Shown: one piece after another, positions 33,122 through 45,600 of the stretch | How the letters are laid out: each line of letters begins with the position of its first letter | How positions within the stretch are numbered: the stretch's first letter is position 1 | Assembly: GCA_028583405.1 (NCBI GenBank) | Contig: CM053247.1 | Location: 12,392,063 to 12,456,062 of the forward strand | Origin: Pogonophryne albipinna | Taxonomy: Eukaryota; Chordata; Actinopteri; Perciformes; Artedidraconidae | Reading direction: 5' to 3' | Length of the DNA: 64,000 bases | Position numbers and translations under genes: made by a program | Notes under the pieces: generated by a model | Told to the model about the DNA's origin: nothing | Databases searched by the model: none | The model's input: only the letters and a program-made list of their open reading frames with translations

Positions 33122-33585
33122 AGTTTATTCATTTGTGTTGTTTTCATTCATTCAGATTTGGTGACTTTTGTTGTTTTCCTTTGTTTATCCTTCTGTCACA
33201 AACATTCTGTCAGAACCCTAACATTTTATCTTGTGCCGGACAGGTGCTGTGGGCCTGAGGGCAGACTCCCTGATGGTAGCAGTGGTTTTCTTTACGTGTC
33301 CGTTTTGAGTGGTGTCACGGGTGATTTAGTTTGGACCCCTTACTCCCCTTTTTGTTAACTGCCGCCGTGTTAAGTCCCAGCCCTGTCCTTTCCCCCAAAC
33401 TGGGTATTTTAGTAAAATGTATTGTGTGTGGTGTTTTTAGATATTTTGTATGTTATAAATAAAATGGTATTCTGACCATTAAAACTGTCTGTGCCCGTGG
33501 TGTAAAACGAACCTGATTGTCCTTGACAGTATTATACCTAGTTATTATAATTTCCTGGGGACGAAACTCCCCCATGGCGTTGTTT

Positions 33586-33923
33586 TAGGACTGTGAGAAC
33601 GCTGGCTTCTAAGCACCACAGACAAGTGATTCAGTAATTACAGATGTTGGCGATATCTCCAGTGTTCCTAGATGTTTACGCACCATCCCCCAATATGTGG
33701 ATTAACTCTCTGTAAACTAGTTAAAAGGTCTATCTAGAGAGAGGCTGGTCAGATTTGACATGGCAACCCACCAGGGCAGTCAGAATCTCTGGCTGCTCCG
33801 TGACTTGTGATATGAATTCTCCGGCCGATACTTGTAATAAACTACCAGTGTTTGACATCAAAGCTCCAACTCTCCTCGTGTCTCTCTGAGTCCTGACTCT
33901 CCATTGCTGCAGAAGTTTCCCTT
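33586..33923 (+). repeat. LTR-like repeat 1
   Basis: The segment starts GACTGTGAGAACGCTGGC and ends GAAGTTTCCCTTACA, giving TG...CA boundaries if it begins at TGTGAG. Its two ends are repeated almost exactly at 40323-40496. Directly downstream lies TTGACGTTGTCGGCAGGAT, which resembles the complement of a tRNA T-arm/3' end (a primer-binding-site candidate), then a CTG/GTAAGTGT splice-donor-like site at about 33968. No gag or pol ORF follows in the next 6 kb. Confidence 0.55.
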
Positions 33924-36474
33924 ACAAATTGACGTTGTCGGCAGGATACCAACACATCTTCAGAACTGGTAAGTGTAATTTCAAATCCACATTTGGACAT
34001 TGCCTTACCAGAATCTGTGATTGACGGTATCCTAAGATTACCTGTGAAACTGAGCGGTTGTGTTTCGTTTTTTGGTTAATGAACATTTGGGGATAATAAA
34101 CCCAGGGAATCAGTGTCTGGGGACTTTGGTCCTGGCTGATTTTCTCTGTGTATGCTGCTCGGAACGAAAGTACCATACAAGCATGCACAGCTCATGTTCA
34201 GAGTAACCTTAAAGAAAGGCATCAGTAAAGTGGAACTTCTGTATGAAAGCAATGTAAAGATTTGTATTGAACGAATCGCCGAATTCTGGGGGTTTCAGCG
34301 GCCAACACAGCAGTTAAAAATAAGCAGCCCGAGATATTTCCCCCCATCGCCTCTGTGAGCACGGCTCCAGCAGCAGCCGCGGGTGTGTGTGTGTGTAAAA
34401 TACCCCCCCCCCGTGTTTGGGTGGCTGGGGCGGTGCAGCTGAGAGGGAGAAAGTCACAGCTTTTTGTCTACATCTTTAACTCACACCACCGCCGTCTCTA
34501 TTAAAAACGAGATGGTCTAAAAGCACTCGTTGTTTGTGACCGTCTTCTACATTGCTGGTAAGGTCGGGGCAGCGCGAGGTGCCTGCATCAGCCGATGCGC
34601 CACAGTTCCCTACTTTGCTGGGGGAACGTTCCCTACAATTGCTGGAGGAGCGTTCCCTACATTATTGTTGGAGGAGCTGGTGTCGGTCCGGGGTGCATAC
34701 ATACAATTAGAGGCTAATTGATCACGGGTGGGCAGTGGCAAGCAAGTGTAGAACAAAACTGTGTTTCATCGTTGTGATGAACTCGATGGCGGGTGTATAG
34801 GCTGGTCGTGTAGGACTACAGTTAACTGTGCTGTTGTTGGAGAGAAAGGGTAGCGGAAAAAAGTCTATGTTCTCCTGGTCGGGGGTGCATAGCGCCACTA
34901 GAATAGAGTAGTGGTGTCGCAAGAGGATAAGCTAGTTATCGCTTTTGGACGGTCTTCAGGCACGATCTAGGACTTGTATACAAGGGTGGACGAGCAAGTG
35001 AAGGCGCCCCATCTATAATTCCCTACCCCCTCTGAAACCTCTTAATTCGGACTAAATTGAGCTGGATGAACTTTGCTGTCGCGCAGGTGTTTATTGCGAG
35101 TTCATGTTTGTTTGTCTGATTGTTTGTGTGGGGGGTCTATATTGGTTTGTCTACCCGCTGTCTTGTGTATGTTTTGTAACAACTAATAATGAATCAGTCC
35201 ATTGCCAGGGTAAAATGAACTAAACTTTAGTCATCTCACCAAAAGTAAATGACTTGAGAAAAATAAATAATATAAAGATGTAAAGCAAAATTCTGGTAGT
35301 ATAAATGTGCTGCAAAATGAAAATAAATAGCAAAAGAGTGTTTTTATGTCCTGCATCTGAGTGTGCAGAGGAAAATGTAAACAAGAAACACACTGTTCAG
35401 GGTGTGCGCTGTAGGTGTAAGAAGAAAATAATATGATATTGCTTTAAGAATGCATTTTAAAAATTGTATTGCTGGTATGTTAAGATATCTTTGTGACCTT
35501 GTATAAACCCTATGCCCCGTCATGCGCCCCGAGACCCTCAGAGGCATCACTGCTAGTCGTAAAGACCTGCCTGAGGAGATCAGGGTTAAAAAAAGAATCT
35601 GTCTGCTCATTTAGGTCAATGTTGTATTATTTGTTTCATTTCTTCTTAATCTATGTATTGTATGGTAATAATGAATAAAAAAAACGTAATGTATTGAACA
35701 CATTCCGAAACAAAGCAGATAAGGCAGAACTAGACTCAGACATAATACTAATTGATGTTGAAACCTTTTGCGCTGTTGCTGCAAAATGGAAACTTTGTTG
35801 ATTATCTATTGCAACTGGCCACTGGAATCAGATAATTAATATAAGTTGAAGTGCAATTACAGTTTTAAATATAGTTTAACATTCTTTATTAAACGGTTTC
35901 AAATTATTTCTCGTATCAACCAATTGGTCTATAGACATTACTACAATTAGTATATTGTAGTTGTTAAACTACTGACAGGTTTTCTGAAACCGAGCTTATG
36001 AACAATAGAGTAAAGGTCGCTGGTTAAGCCATGATCAATATATTTGTTGAAGTTTTTATTGTGTGCATAATAAATGTGTTAAATGAATTGAGCAATTTTT
36101 TTTAAGAAGTATAATGTTGCAATCTCTTTAAGATCGGTAATTGCAGTTCGAAGATAGATGTTGTTTTCCAAGGGCCTCTCCTTCACAGGCCCACACAATA
36201 AATCATGAGACTTCCAAATCCTAACAGACAGAGATCAGTATCACTTTGTGTTGCAAGCCAAATCCATGAAGGGGTTCTACTTGGCCCAATTGAAATACCA
36301 TAAAGAGAGTATTAACCCAGCTCAAGCTAAATGTCAAATGTCTTTCATTAATATACAAGTGTTTTGATTTCTTAAAAAAAATAATTCCAGTCTGGGTTCC
36401 TTCGACTTCAGTCTAAGCAACAAATTGTTTCTCATAACATTCTCACTGCTGTCCCAAATGTTTTAAACCTTGGG
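33924..36474. other. possible internal region of a decayed LTR element, no coding domain seen
   Basis: After the primer-site-like stretch the sequence has no recognisable retroviral protein. 34530-34721 has a short frame with a repeated GGGAACGTTCCCTAC / GGAGCGTTCCCTAC motif. 35000-36470 is AT-rich without features. Confidence 0.35.
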
Positions 36475-36830
36475 CAGGCGAGCTGTTCTCACACACACTC
36501 ACACACACACACCCACGCACACCCACACACCCCCCCACACACACAAATACCATGTATACATCACTTCAAGGGACATTACATTGACTTACATGCATTTCCT
36601 GGAGACTTATCCTAACCTTAACCATAACCAACACATGCCTAACCCTAACCCTTACCCTTACCCTAACCCTAATCCTAACCAAGTCTTCACCCTAAAATTA
36701 ATGATTCCCCTCATGGGGACCTCCAATTTGTCCCCATAAGGGAGGCGAGTCCCCACACGTGACTGTGTAAACAGATTTAGGTCCCCACAAGTATAGTAAT
36801 GCTAGGCCACACACACACACACTTTGGATG
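36475..36830. repeat. microsatellite plus telomere-like dispersed repeat
   Basis: CA-rich microsatellite (36490-36545), then degenerate CCTAAC / CCCTTA repeats (36610-36680) and GGGGACC/GGTCCCC-bounded sequence ending in a second CA tract at 36812. The CCCTAA-like units are degenerate and embedded in a unit I recognise as a dispersed fish repeat, so this is probably not an interstitial telomere. Confidence 0.6.
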
Positions 36831-37251
36831 TGTATTCACCTTATCCACATTGTGAATTGTTGCCTTCTTTAGAGTTATTGGTCATTCAAGATTAATTATT
36901 AAATTAAATATGGTACATAAGATAAAATAAATAAAACTTTGACTTGATAATTTCGTTCACAACATTATACCTTGTCCTCTAATCTCTACTAGAATAAGAT
37001 ACGTGTGCATGTGTTGGTGTTTTAACGCTCCCGTAATGTACCCAATCTTGTTGTCCTTTTCATTACAGAGCTGGGAAAATGGTGTATTGCTTAGATTCTG
37101 ATCCCTGCAGGTCCAATTTTGACTGACTTTAGTTCTAATGTTAATGTTAATTTGACTTCAACCCATAGGTGATTATTTAAATGAACTCAAAATGTCACAT
37201 GATGATGGATTAGTGTTCCACATTTTTCCCACTAATTTGTTTTACAATTAG

Positions 37252-37498
37252 GCCAAATGTAAAGAGAGACATTGATGACCTTGTGTCCCTTTTGTTGGTA
37301 CGTGGTTCCATTTTGTCTATGGCCTTGGACGGCTTCACTAGAGGTCACCCGGTTCTGCCCTGCTACAGTCCGGCTGAGTGCAGTCAGAGAGATGCTATGG
37401 CTGCTCTACGTGACATTATTGTTCTGGTCCGAGAATGGACACCATTTCCTGCTCCCAGAGAGAAAGACACTCCTCAAACTGAACATTACAGCCGTTGA
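37252..37498 (+). other. exon-like ORF of unknown identity
   Basis: A polypyrimidine-rich ACTAATTTGTTTTACAATTAG precedes 37252 and would make a good splice acceptor. From there one frame stays open for 82 codons to the TGA at 37496: PNVKRDIDDLVSLLLVRG, then SMALDGFTRGHPVLPCYS and AALRDIIVLVREWTPFPAP. A 300-base non-coding stretch follows, with AATAAA at 37781-37786. Together this looks like a terminal coding exon with a 3' UTR. I do not recognise the protein family. Upstream exons are not evident in the window, and it sits between two LTR-like repeats, so a pseudo-exon or an exon of a decayed mobile element is also possible. Confidence 0.3.
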
Positions 37499-38251
37499 AA
37501 CTGTCTCACATGGGTCTGCTCCCCCCACCGAGCCATGAACTGAAAGCTTGACCTCTGCTTTGAACACTTGGAAGCCTCCCTGTCACACCAGCACCAACCC
37601 TTGGGTCAGTCAGATGAGACTAACGGCTTCACTTAGGGCATTTGGTTCAGATACATGACTCTCGTTACCATAGAGTGGGTTTTTTTTTTTAAGGCTATTC
37701 ATACTGCTATGCAGAGGATGCCTGTAAGTTGGCAAGCTGTTAAAAGCCCCTAAGCGCTTTGAGCACCTGTAAAAGCGCTCTAATAAAAAATGTGATGCAT
37801 TATTATTATTATTTTAAAATAGGCCTAATGTCAGGGGCCTCTTAATGTCTAGTTCTACATGTATTCACATTATATGGACATTGTTTCCACCTGGTAAAAC
37901 TAGAGGCTGCACGGTACTCAGGCTACAATATCACCATTCTGTTCTGCTCTAACAATTCAATTTATAGATTCTACGTCAAAACAATTAGCTTTTATTGTTT
38001 CCAATGATAACGTCGCCTTAGGTGGAGGAATGCAAACCTGTTTTCAAATGTAAGGTTTTGAATTTGTTTGACATTTCTCAGTAGTGACACCTTCATACAC
38101 CCAATATCTTTCATGCTATGCCATCAGTAGTAACTCAGATGTTAAGGGGATGAAGCTTTTCCTCCCACATCTGATATGCTTTGTTTTTCAACAAATGTTT
38201 ACATTTCCTGCATAATATATGTTTCTCACAATTGTTTTTTGTAAGCTGCAC

Positions 38252-38635
38252 ACAGGTGATACTGAGTCTTCTCGAGTAATGGATTATGATCTATACCATG
38301 CTTACATGGACTCCCAAGTTTTATTTCATATGTAACATAAGTGAGAAGAGAGAGAGATGGGGAAGTGAGATAAGAGAGAGATGGGGAAGTGAGTGAAGAG
38401 AGAGATGGGGAAGTGAGAAAAAGAGGGAGATGAGGAAGAGAGAGAGAGATGAGGAAGGGAGAGGGATGAAGAAGAGAGAAAAGAGAGAGATGAGGAAGAG
38501 AGAAAAGAGAGAAGAGATATTTGCGAGTTGCATACTGATACTGAATCTTCTCGATTAATAGATTATAAAGCACACCATGCTTCGATGGACTCCTGAGTTA
38601 TTATTTCATATGTGACATATGTAAGAAAAGGAAGG
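38252..38635. repeat. duplicated ~95-bp flanks around a purine-rich satellite tract
   Basis: 38258-38345 and 38535-38630 are diverged direct copies (TACTGARTCTTCTCGA, ACCATGCTT, ATGGACTCC, TTATTTCATATGTRACATA). Between them lies a GA-rich tract of units like AGAGAGAGATGGGGAAGTGAG. The tract's closing GATATTTGCGAGTTGCATA also ends a GA tract at 51186-51205. Confidence 0.8.
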
Positions 38636-40200
38636 GCAGAGTCAATTATATTGAGTAATTGCTTTTATATTGGAACATTTATTTCTCAAACCTATGTTTT
38701 ATGGAAGAGGAAATGTATTTCTAAACTAATATTTTATCAAAAGGTAAATGGTGAATTAATATAACATGTCTTCCTAACCTCTCCCATCACGGGGGGGAAA
38801 CACCTGGAAGCGCCATTTGGAATACGCAGTTGCACTGCTCTCAAGCAGATAGCAGAAGGAATGCAGGCAGATGAGCCTCCATTTCACTGGGGGGGATCAA
38901 CTACAGTGCTCACTGAATGAGCCACACAAAAGCAGAGCATTTGGGGGGGGGGGGGGTTGAAATATGGCGCTCTGATGAAGAAGAGTTTGAGCCAATCAGC
39001 ACCTCAGTGCTAATCTACAGTATCAGGATGCCTTTACACACCAGACATTCTGTGTCATAAAGAGAGGAGGAGAACGACTCAGGAGGACATGTTCTTCCAG
39101 CTCTCGTACAAAGATAACATTTGAATTGAATGACCAGATGTTTACAGATGTACAATTAATGATTGTTTTTTTATATTTCCGATGACCAGACATGTGTTAA
39201 ATAGAGGTGATAAATATATTTTGCCAGATCAGATTACACTTTATAAACTAAACAAAATAAATTGATATTTTCAGATTATAAGGTATTGAATAATAAGATT
39301 TTTATAATATTATAACAGATAATGTTAATATCCTTAAATTGTCCAGCAATCAGGCTTAACAACACTACTCTTCAATGTATTACCCATGCACAGATAGACC
39401 TACAATGATGTTTCAAGTTTTAAGAATGTTTAATCCTTCCTTTCCAGGTTTTTACAAAAGTCTTTGAATATTTGCCTGACTATTCCTTTTCAGATTGTTA
39501 AACATTTTGAGAATTGTTTAATTTTCCTTTCAGATTTTGAAATGACATAATTGATAGTTGAAGTAATGTAATTATGTTATCATGCCATAGTTTTTTGATT
39601 TAATATGTAATGAAGTAAACGTAAATGTAATCCTAAATTGAAGACACTGCAATATTGCAGATTCCAGATTGATCAAATCACAACTGTGAATTGTATACCT
39701 TAACTGGATCCTTTATGATCCTGATTTTATACCTTACCTGGATCTCTTATGGTCCTGAGTTTAAAAATACTTTTGACTAGTGATTGCCTTGAAGTAAATC
39801 TTTAAACTGCAAGCTGGTTTTGATTTTATAGTTTGATAAAGGAGATTAACTAATGGTTAATTGTTAAAACATATTATTTTAAAATAGATGTTTTTGCTAT
39901 TATGCATCTGGGCTTTATGTGTGTTCATTATTGTGCTTTTGACAAAAGATGATCCAAATACTGATGAGAGATGATTTTTCTGTTATGATTGTCTGTATCA
40001 ATCATTGTGGTTGAATGTTTCAATCTTATTCTACTTTGTGATGTAATTGATGTTGTGTAAGACCACACTCAAATCTGAAGACGATTTAAGTATTGACCAA
40101 ATTATTATTAGACTAATGTTTTAAGGTTATCATAAATGATAAAAAGAGTGAATCTGTCAAAGAATAATTCTTCCTTACTCCTAAGATATTTAACCTTTTC
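38636..40200. other. AT-rich sequence, no gene seen
   Basis: Contains homopolymer runs (G tract at 38943-38957) and short near-duplicate phrases around 39697-39760 (TATACCTTAACTGGATC / TATACCTTACCTGGATC). I see no coding exon or transposon boundary. Confidence 0.45.
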
Positions 40201-40314
40201 TGTGTGTTGACGTTTACGACCACCCCCCTGAGTCTGGTATCTGTCTTAAGAAATGGGAAGTCTCAGCTATTATTGACATTACCAGTTTTATGGCCTGACC
40301 TATCGGTCACAGAG

Positions 40315-40496
40315 GGTTTTAGGACTGTGAGAACGCTGGCTTCTAAGCACCACAGACAAGTGATTCAGTATTTATTTATTTATGAATTCTCCGGCCGATA
40401 CTTGTAATACACTACCAGTGTTTGACATCAAAGCTCCAACTCTCCTCGTGTCTCTCTGAGTCCTGACTCTCCATTGCTGCAGAAGTTTCCCTTACA
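40315..40496 (+). repeat. LTR-like repeat 2, internally deleted
   Basis: It matches 33586-33923 at both ends (TTTTAGGACTGTGAGAACGC and GAATTCTCCGGCCGATACTT to the CCCTTACA end) but lacks about 170 bp in the middle, replaced by TTTATTTATTTAT. It has the same orientation as repeat 1, 6.4 kb downstream. The outer flanks of the pair are not an obvious target duplication. Confidence 0.55.
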
Positions 40497-40527
40497 CCGA
40501 TGGCCTGGCCTGTTAAGTCAACCTGGT

Positions 40528-41440
40528 CTCACCAGAATACGTGACTCCACCACGACTCCTTAACACCGCAGTATGTGGTGGAGTCACGGACTCTGCTACA
40601 TTTACGTGTCTGCACCACAGAAACAACCCCAATGTAAAGTGAATGAGGCTCCTTTGTCGTGGTGCACACACGCATTTCTACAACGTCCCGCAGTGAGCTT
40701 TTATTCTATAAAACGTTTTTAAAATCTACTTTATAGCTTGTAATAGCTCACAGGAGGTTTCTTTTATTTTATTTGTATTCATAATAATTTATATTTTTCG
40801 TCAGAATGTATTATAGTGCATTTGTTACGAATTTTTGTTCTCAACAAACAGTGCATTGTGTGTAATACAACTGTGATTTTTATTAAATTAGTTTCCCCCT
40901 TTAATGTTGATAATGATGGTGAAAACATCGGAATGACGATGGCTACTGACTGTATTTCAAATGCTTTTTGTTTAATAGTAATAATAATATTTTTTATTAT
41001 AACAACAATAAACCACAATGCAGTTCGGTAAAGTGTAAAGTGAATAGGCAGAAGCGTTGAAGCTTCAACGCACGCCGCTGTGTGTCATTTGGCGTGCAGC
41101 TGTCACGCGGCAGTTAAAGGCAATGTGAGCGTCCATTCCCATTGGATAACGGAGGATTTTACACCCAGAAGTAAGTATTCTCCTTACTGTCGATTGATTT
41201 TACAGTGATATCTGCACTACTCATCAACTCAAAAACACCAGATTATCCTTGTTAATTACACGACATTGATTGGTTTAAATTGTGTACAATGCTTTTGTAT
41301 TTTCCCCCTTCGATTCGGAGAAACAAATATTTTTTCCGAGTTTAGGATGGCAGAATCCTCAGCTATCGTTTGGGACTACACCATGTGCTTTGCTTGACAA
41401 ACCCCGTGATTAGTCCTCAAGCTCTGTGATTGGATGTTGG
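40528..41440. repeat. composite of dispersed repeats including a long-TIR arm copy
   Basis: 40528-40650 contains the inverted pair GTGACTCCACCAC / GTGGTGGAGTCAC. From 41112 (GTTAAAGGCAATGTGAGCGT) to about 41440 the sequence matches the inner part of the TIR of the element at 25079-29227, with more divergence. So this TIR family is dispersed, and this copy lacks the outer 200 bp. Confidence 0.65.
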
Positions 41441-41554
41441 ACCCCCCTAGAGGATTTACTTTACCCCTACTTAAAATCACATGGATAGGTTCCTGCATAC
41501 ATTTACCATTTTTTTAAAATAGTAACCCATTTCCATATGTTTATTTATGGGTAG

Positions 41555-42648
41555 TAGGGGTGTACCGTCACGGTTCGGACGTCACGGTTCGGCACATGCA
41601 GTCACACGGCGAATACGCCTTTTTTTTACGAGTGGGAAAAAAGTCTGTCACTCAGGGCAGTATTACACTATATATAATCCAGGGGGCGGTATTGCGCCTA
41701 AAAGCCAGCCGCCCGTAAATAACAAATGAAGAACAAGAATAAAACACAACAAAACGAACACAATACATGAAGAAGAACAGTTAGTAGGCGAGTTCACACA
41801 ACACACAGGAGCTAGAAGACCCACCTGCTTCTTTTAAATCAGCTGTGTGGGAACATTTCGGGTTCCCTGTGGACTACAACAATGATGGGGTGCGAGTTGT
41901 GGATCGGACGAGGACGGTGTGTCGGCGTTGTTCGACAGCGGTGCGGTATGCTAGTGGTAACACATCAAACATGCTCAATCATGTCTTAGTCCCCAGCGAG
42001 AGGGTTTTCTCGACGGCAGGTGACATAGTTACCGCCAACAGATCTGCCCTCACTGCTGACAACGTAGACAAACTCATCTTTTTGAAGAACAACTTGAAAA
42101 TAGAGTAAAGCTTGAGTACCTTTATTTAGGCATAATGGCCTCACACACTCACAAGTTAATTACACATGTTAGACATTGCTCCTAAAGGTACAGATTTTAT
42201 TTTGTTTTTTATTTATCATTGTATTTATTTTAGATTTAGACATCAGGAGATGTTATACAGTTCTGTATTGCCTTTTATTGATTGTGATTGAAACACTTTC
42301 TTATTTATTTTAATATTTTTAAGACATTCTTTTTAGTTGTAGCCTACAGCTTATTTAACCTTTTAGTTTGACATCAGCCATTATAAATAATATGGCCATC
42401 TGAGTGTGTGTGTGTTACTGTTTGTAGTTTGTTTTTAACAGTGTAATACAGTTAATGATTCCAAATGTTAGAGTTCCTTATTTTCATACCAAAACTTGCA
42501 CTAATGTTACAAATAAATAACAGCAAAAAAAAATTATGCATTTGGGACTTTTTTTGCTTTTCCTTGTTGTACCGAACCCGTACCGAACCGTGACCCCCAA
42601 ACCGAGTTACGAACCGAACCGTGACTTCTGTGAACCGTTACACCCCTA
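41555..42648 (+). mobile_element. internally deleted BED-finger hAT, copy 2
   Basis: The TIRs TAGGGGTGTACCG / CGGTTCACAGAAG...TTACACCCCTA-type ends are flanked by ATGGGTAG on both sides (41547-41554 and 42649-42656). It is 1,094 bp long and collinear with copy 1 (19253-21119) without its MITE, and therefore supplies the empty TTAA site for that MITE. Confidence 0.9.
41845..42108 (+). pseudogene. BED finger fused in frame to hAT C-terminal tail (copy 2)
   Basis: The 87-codon frame reads MWEHFGFPVDYNNDGVRVVD, then VCRRCSTAVRYASGNTSNML and NHV, running straight into LVPSERVFSTAGDIVTANR and the end DNVDKLIFLKNNLKIE. The first half is a BED-type DNA-binding finger (C-x2-C and the NTSNML-H part, second His lost at the junction). 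The second half is the conserved end of the hAT dimerisation domain. The catalytic core is deleted. An upstream start as in copy 1 (MKNKNKT) is cut by a TGA near 41769. The intact frame could make a small protein, but it is more likely a deletion product. Confidence 0.65.
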
Positions 42649-42656
42649 ATGGGTAG

Positions 42657-45600
42657 TAGATTGATTCCATCCGATAGCTGCTATAATACAAAAAAAAACG
42701 TCTGCCTGCTGTCCACAATGATCAATGACAGCGAACGGATGGTCAAAGTAAGGTACAAATAAACAGAATCACACTAAGCCTGGTTAGTGTTGCCTGACTT
42801 TATAAAGTGTGCTTTTTTTATAAGTGTGTTCTAGTCACTTTGAGTTTGCTCAGCGCTACTGCTTGTTACAACTTTTATTTGCCGTACTTGCCATAAACTG
42901 TTGCTCAGGTTGATCCCGCCCCTGCCTCCACCTCCGACGTAAGTGTGACGTATGTGGTTCTTGCTTCTAGACCGACAGGAGCTTGGTAAGAACCGGTTTT
43001 CGGGTAAAATAGCCGGCTCCGCTGTGGTGTGAACAGGAAAAACCGATGCTTATCAGGCTCAAGCTCCGAACCGGCCCTGGAACCGCGTTGGTGTGAAAGG
43101 GGCATTAGTCTCAAATACCTTGGCATATACTTGATGCAAGGAGTAGTCTTTTTTTTTTTGGACAATGCAGACACCGTAGGCTATTTGTCCCTACAGCACA
43201 ATCCTGCGGCTTGCAACTCAGGTCAGGCATGTCAGTGAGTCTAGCTTGCAGTGGGCTCATCCCATTTTCTGGTCTTGTATTTGGTCCACATGAATAATAA
43301 AGCTCTTGGCAAGGCTTGCTGGGGTTACATTTGTGGTTGTGAGCACTGAGCGACAGCAGCTATTGATCAGAGACAGACAGGAGACGGTGCTGAATACAAT
43401 CAAGCCAGACCCTGTGTTCTGTCTTTCCCTCTTCCTTTATATAGCACCCACTCTTTTTTTACTTTTCCCTTTTTTATTGTTCACATGCATGCCCCTGTAA
43501 AATCCACATTCATAAACACACACTTTCCGTTTGTCTCTTATTCTCTTTAATGTCTCTCTTGCTTCCTCTCCTTTCTCCATCTGTCTCCCCTCCCCTCATC
43601 TTCTCTCTCTGCACATTCATATTTTTGTTTTCACACCACATATTTATTTTGCTGCAGTGATTGAGTCACAGATGATTCAAGATCCACACCTACTTTGCAC
43701 ACCATTGCACACAAACATCTGTACAAACAATTTGTATACATCCTCTTATAACATCTGTGCCATGGGGAAGAGGAAAAGGTAAAAGTAGGCCATATTTGGG
43801 CCTGCAGCAGCATCTTAAAAGAAAAAATAAAGATACCCTGTTTTCATGTAACATGCTATCTCGACAAAATCACATCAATGTTGTAAGAGATGTACATAGA
43901 CTGGCCTTCTCATCTAAGTCTGTTCAGTTCATACAAAAACTAAATGTGTGCTTTAACAATCAAAGGGTTGGTATTGATGAAATTAGATCTACAGTGTTAG
44001 ATGCTTTTCTGTCAATTGTAAAAGGTTTCCTCTTCAGGCAGCTCAAGGAACTCACACATCTGATGAGTTGCAGTCTGGATGTGAGTAGATGCTGCAATAC
44101 ATGAATAAGGAGAAGATGTAGATAAATACTTTCATTTTATGGCCTTATGTTCCACCAACACCTCCCAGTTGGGACTCGCTGTCATAATTAGGACAACAAA
44201 TACATTCATGGCAGCCTTGCTTTCGAAAACATATTTTAAATTAGCTTTCGAAATCTAGGACTGAGGGCATAATTTTTGACATTGTAGGCTGTATCTGATT
44301 TGTATGCAGCTTCACTCCCACTCCCCTAATAACACACTAAAACTATGGAATTAAAGTATTTTGTCGCAATAAATTCTCTCAGGCTGGTCCCTCGGAGCAG
44401 CTTTCAGGCGACGGCGCTGTTCTCTTTTGTGTGTCTCAGTCTAGTGATGCTAATGAGATGGTAATCTGAATGAGGGTCAGCTGTGCTAAATGCCACTCAC
44501 AGACATCAATCACGTCCCCTGAGTAACTGGCGGGCACAGTGCCACATTTTCAAACCTATATTCCTTTCCTTATTGAATTCCCCCTACCGTTTAGGAGTCC
44601 ATCAAATGACATAGTGTTTAGAGGGCAGTGTTCATAAATGTGAAATGCACTCTGTTTTCTTTGCAATCTGAGTGGCAGAAGTAATGACTGTGATCCAGAG
44701 AAGTTGTTGTGTTACAAATGGACAAGGCGACTGCACTACGGCTTGTAGTCATTGAAGAGGCTCTCTATCCATGATGATAAACTTTCCCTGCCAGCGAGAA
44801 CTAATACCCAAGGATACAACAGGAGGTATCCAACAGTGGTGTCACCCAAGATTGATCCCTTTTCCCAGTGGTGCAGACACTGGTAATTACACTGCGGAGC
44901 GCCAACATTCCCGACAAACAACCAGGAACAATGCAGCTGACAGTTCAATTAGTTGGAGCTCTGTTTATTAGCTGCAAGTTTAGGCTGTTAATTAACAGTG
45001 GCAAAGGAATGCCACTAATGCTACCCTGTTGTCCTCTCTCAGTGTTTGAATTAAGAGCAGTGAATAGTGAAAATATGGGGTGTCCTTAGAGGGCTATGTT
45101 GGCACAAAGAAGTGCAAAAATTAAGAGGTTGTCTTCATTAGAAAGAAACAACAGTGGCCATTTGTACATAGGATTCAAAAGGGCCATTTCTATGTTTGAC
45201 TGGCAAGTGATCTTTGGCAATTGTAGAGATAATGTCTCTCCTTTCTCAGAAGTGAAGGCAGAAGTCAAGCGACATTGTTACCCTGCTGCAAAAATGTGCA
45301 AAAACAACATAAAAGGAACTACTTTTTGTGGATATTGGGCAACAAAAACACAGGAAATTTCAAATTGTTTTCCTTATACTTCTCCGTCTCCTTCTAACAG
45401 TACTTATTTTTCTTATCTTTTAGACATGAATGTAAAAGTTGGCACTGAGATTTTGATGCCATAACATAAAAAGACTGTTACCACAGAAATTGCAATGGAC
45501 ATGCACTTAAAGGATTGTGTTAAAAAAGTACTGTGGGTCATACTGAAAGGCATTAACAAAATAATGTAATTTCTGCTGTCAAATTGGAGACCGGAAATAT

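Noticed and set aside
36610..36690. Interstitial telomeric repeat (CCCTAA-like units)
   Set aside because: Units are degenerate (CCTTAC, CCTAAT) and embedded in a dispersed repeat with GGTCCCCACA-type sequence, so a telomere fusion is not supported.
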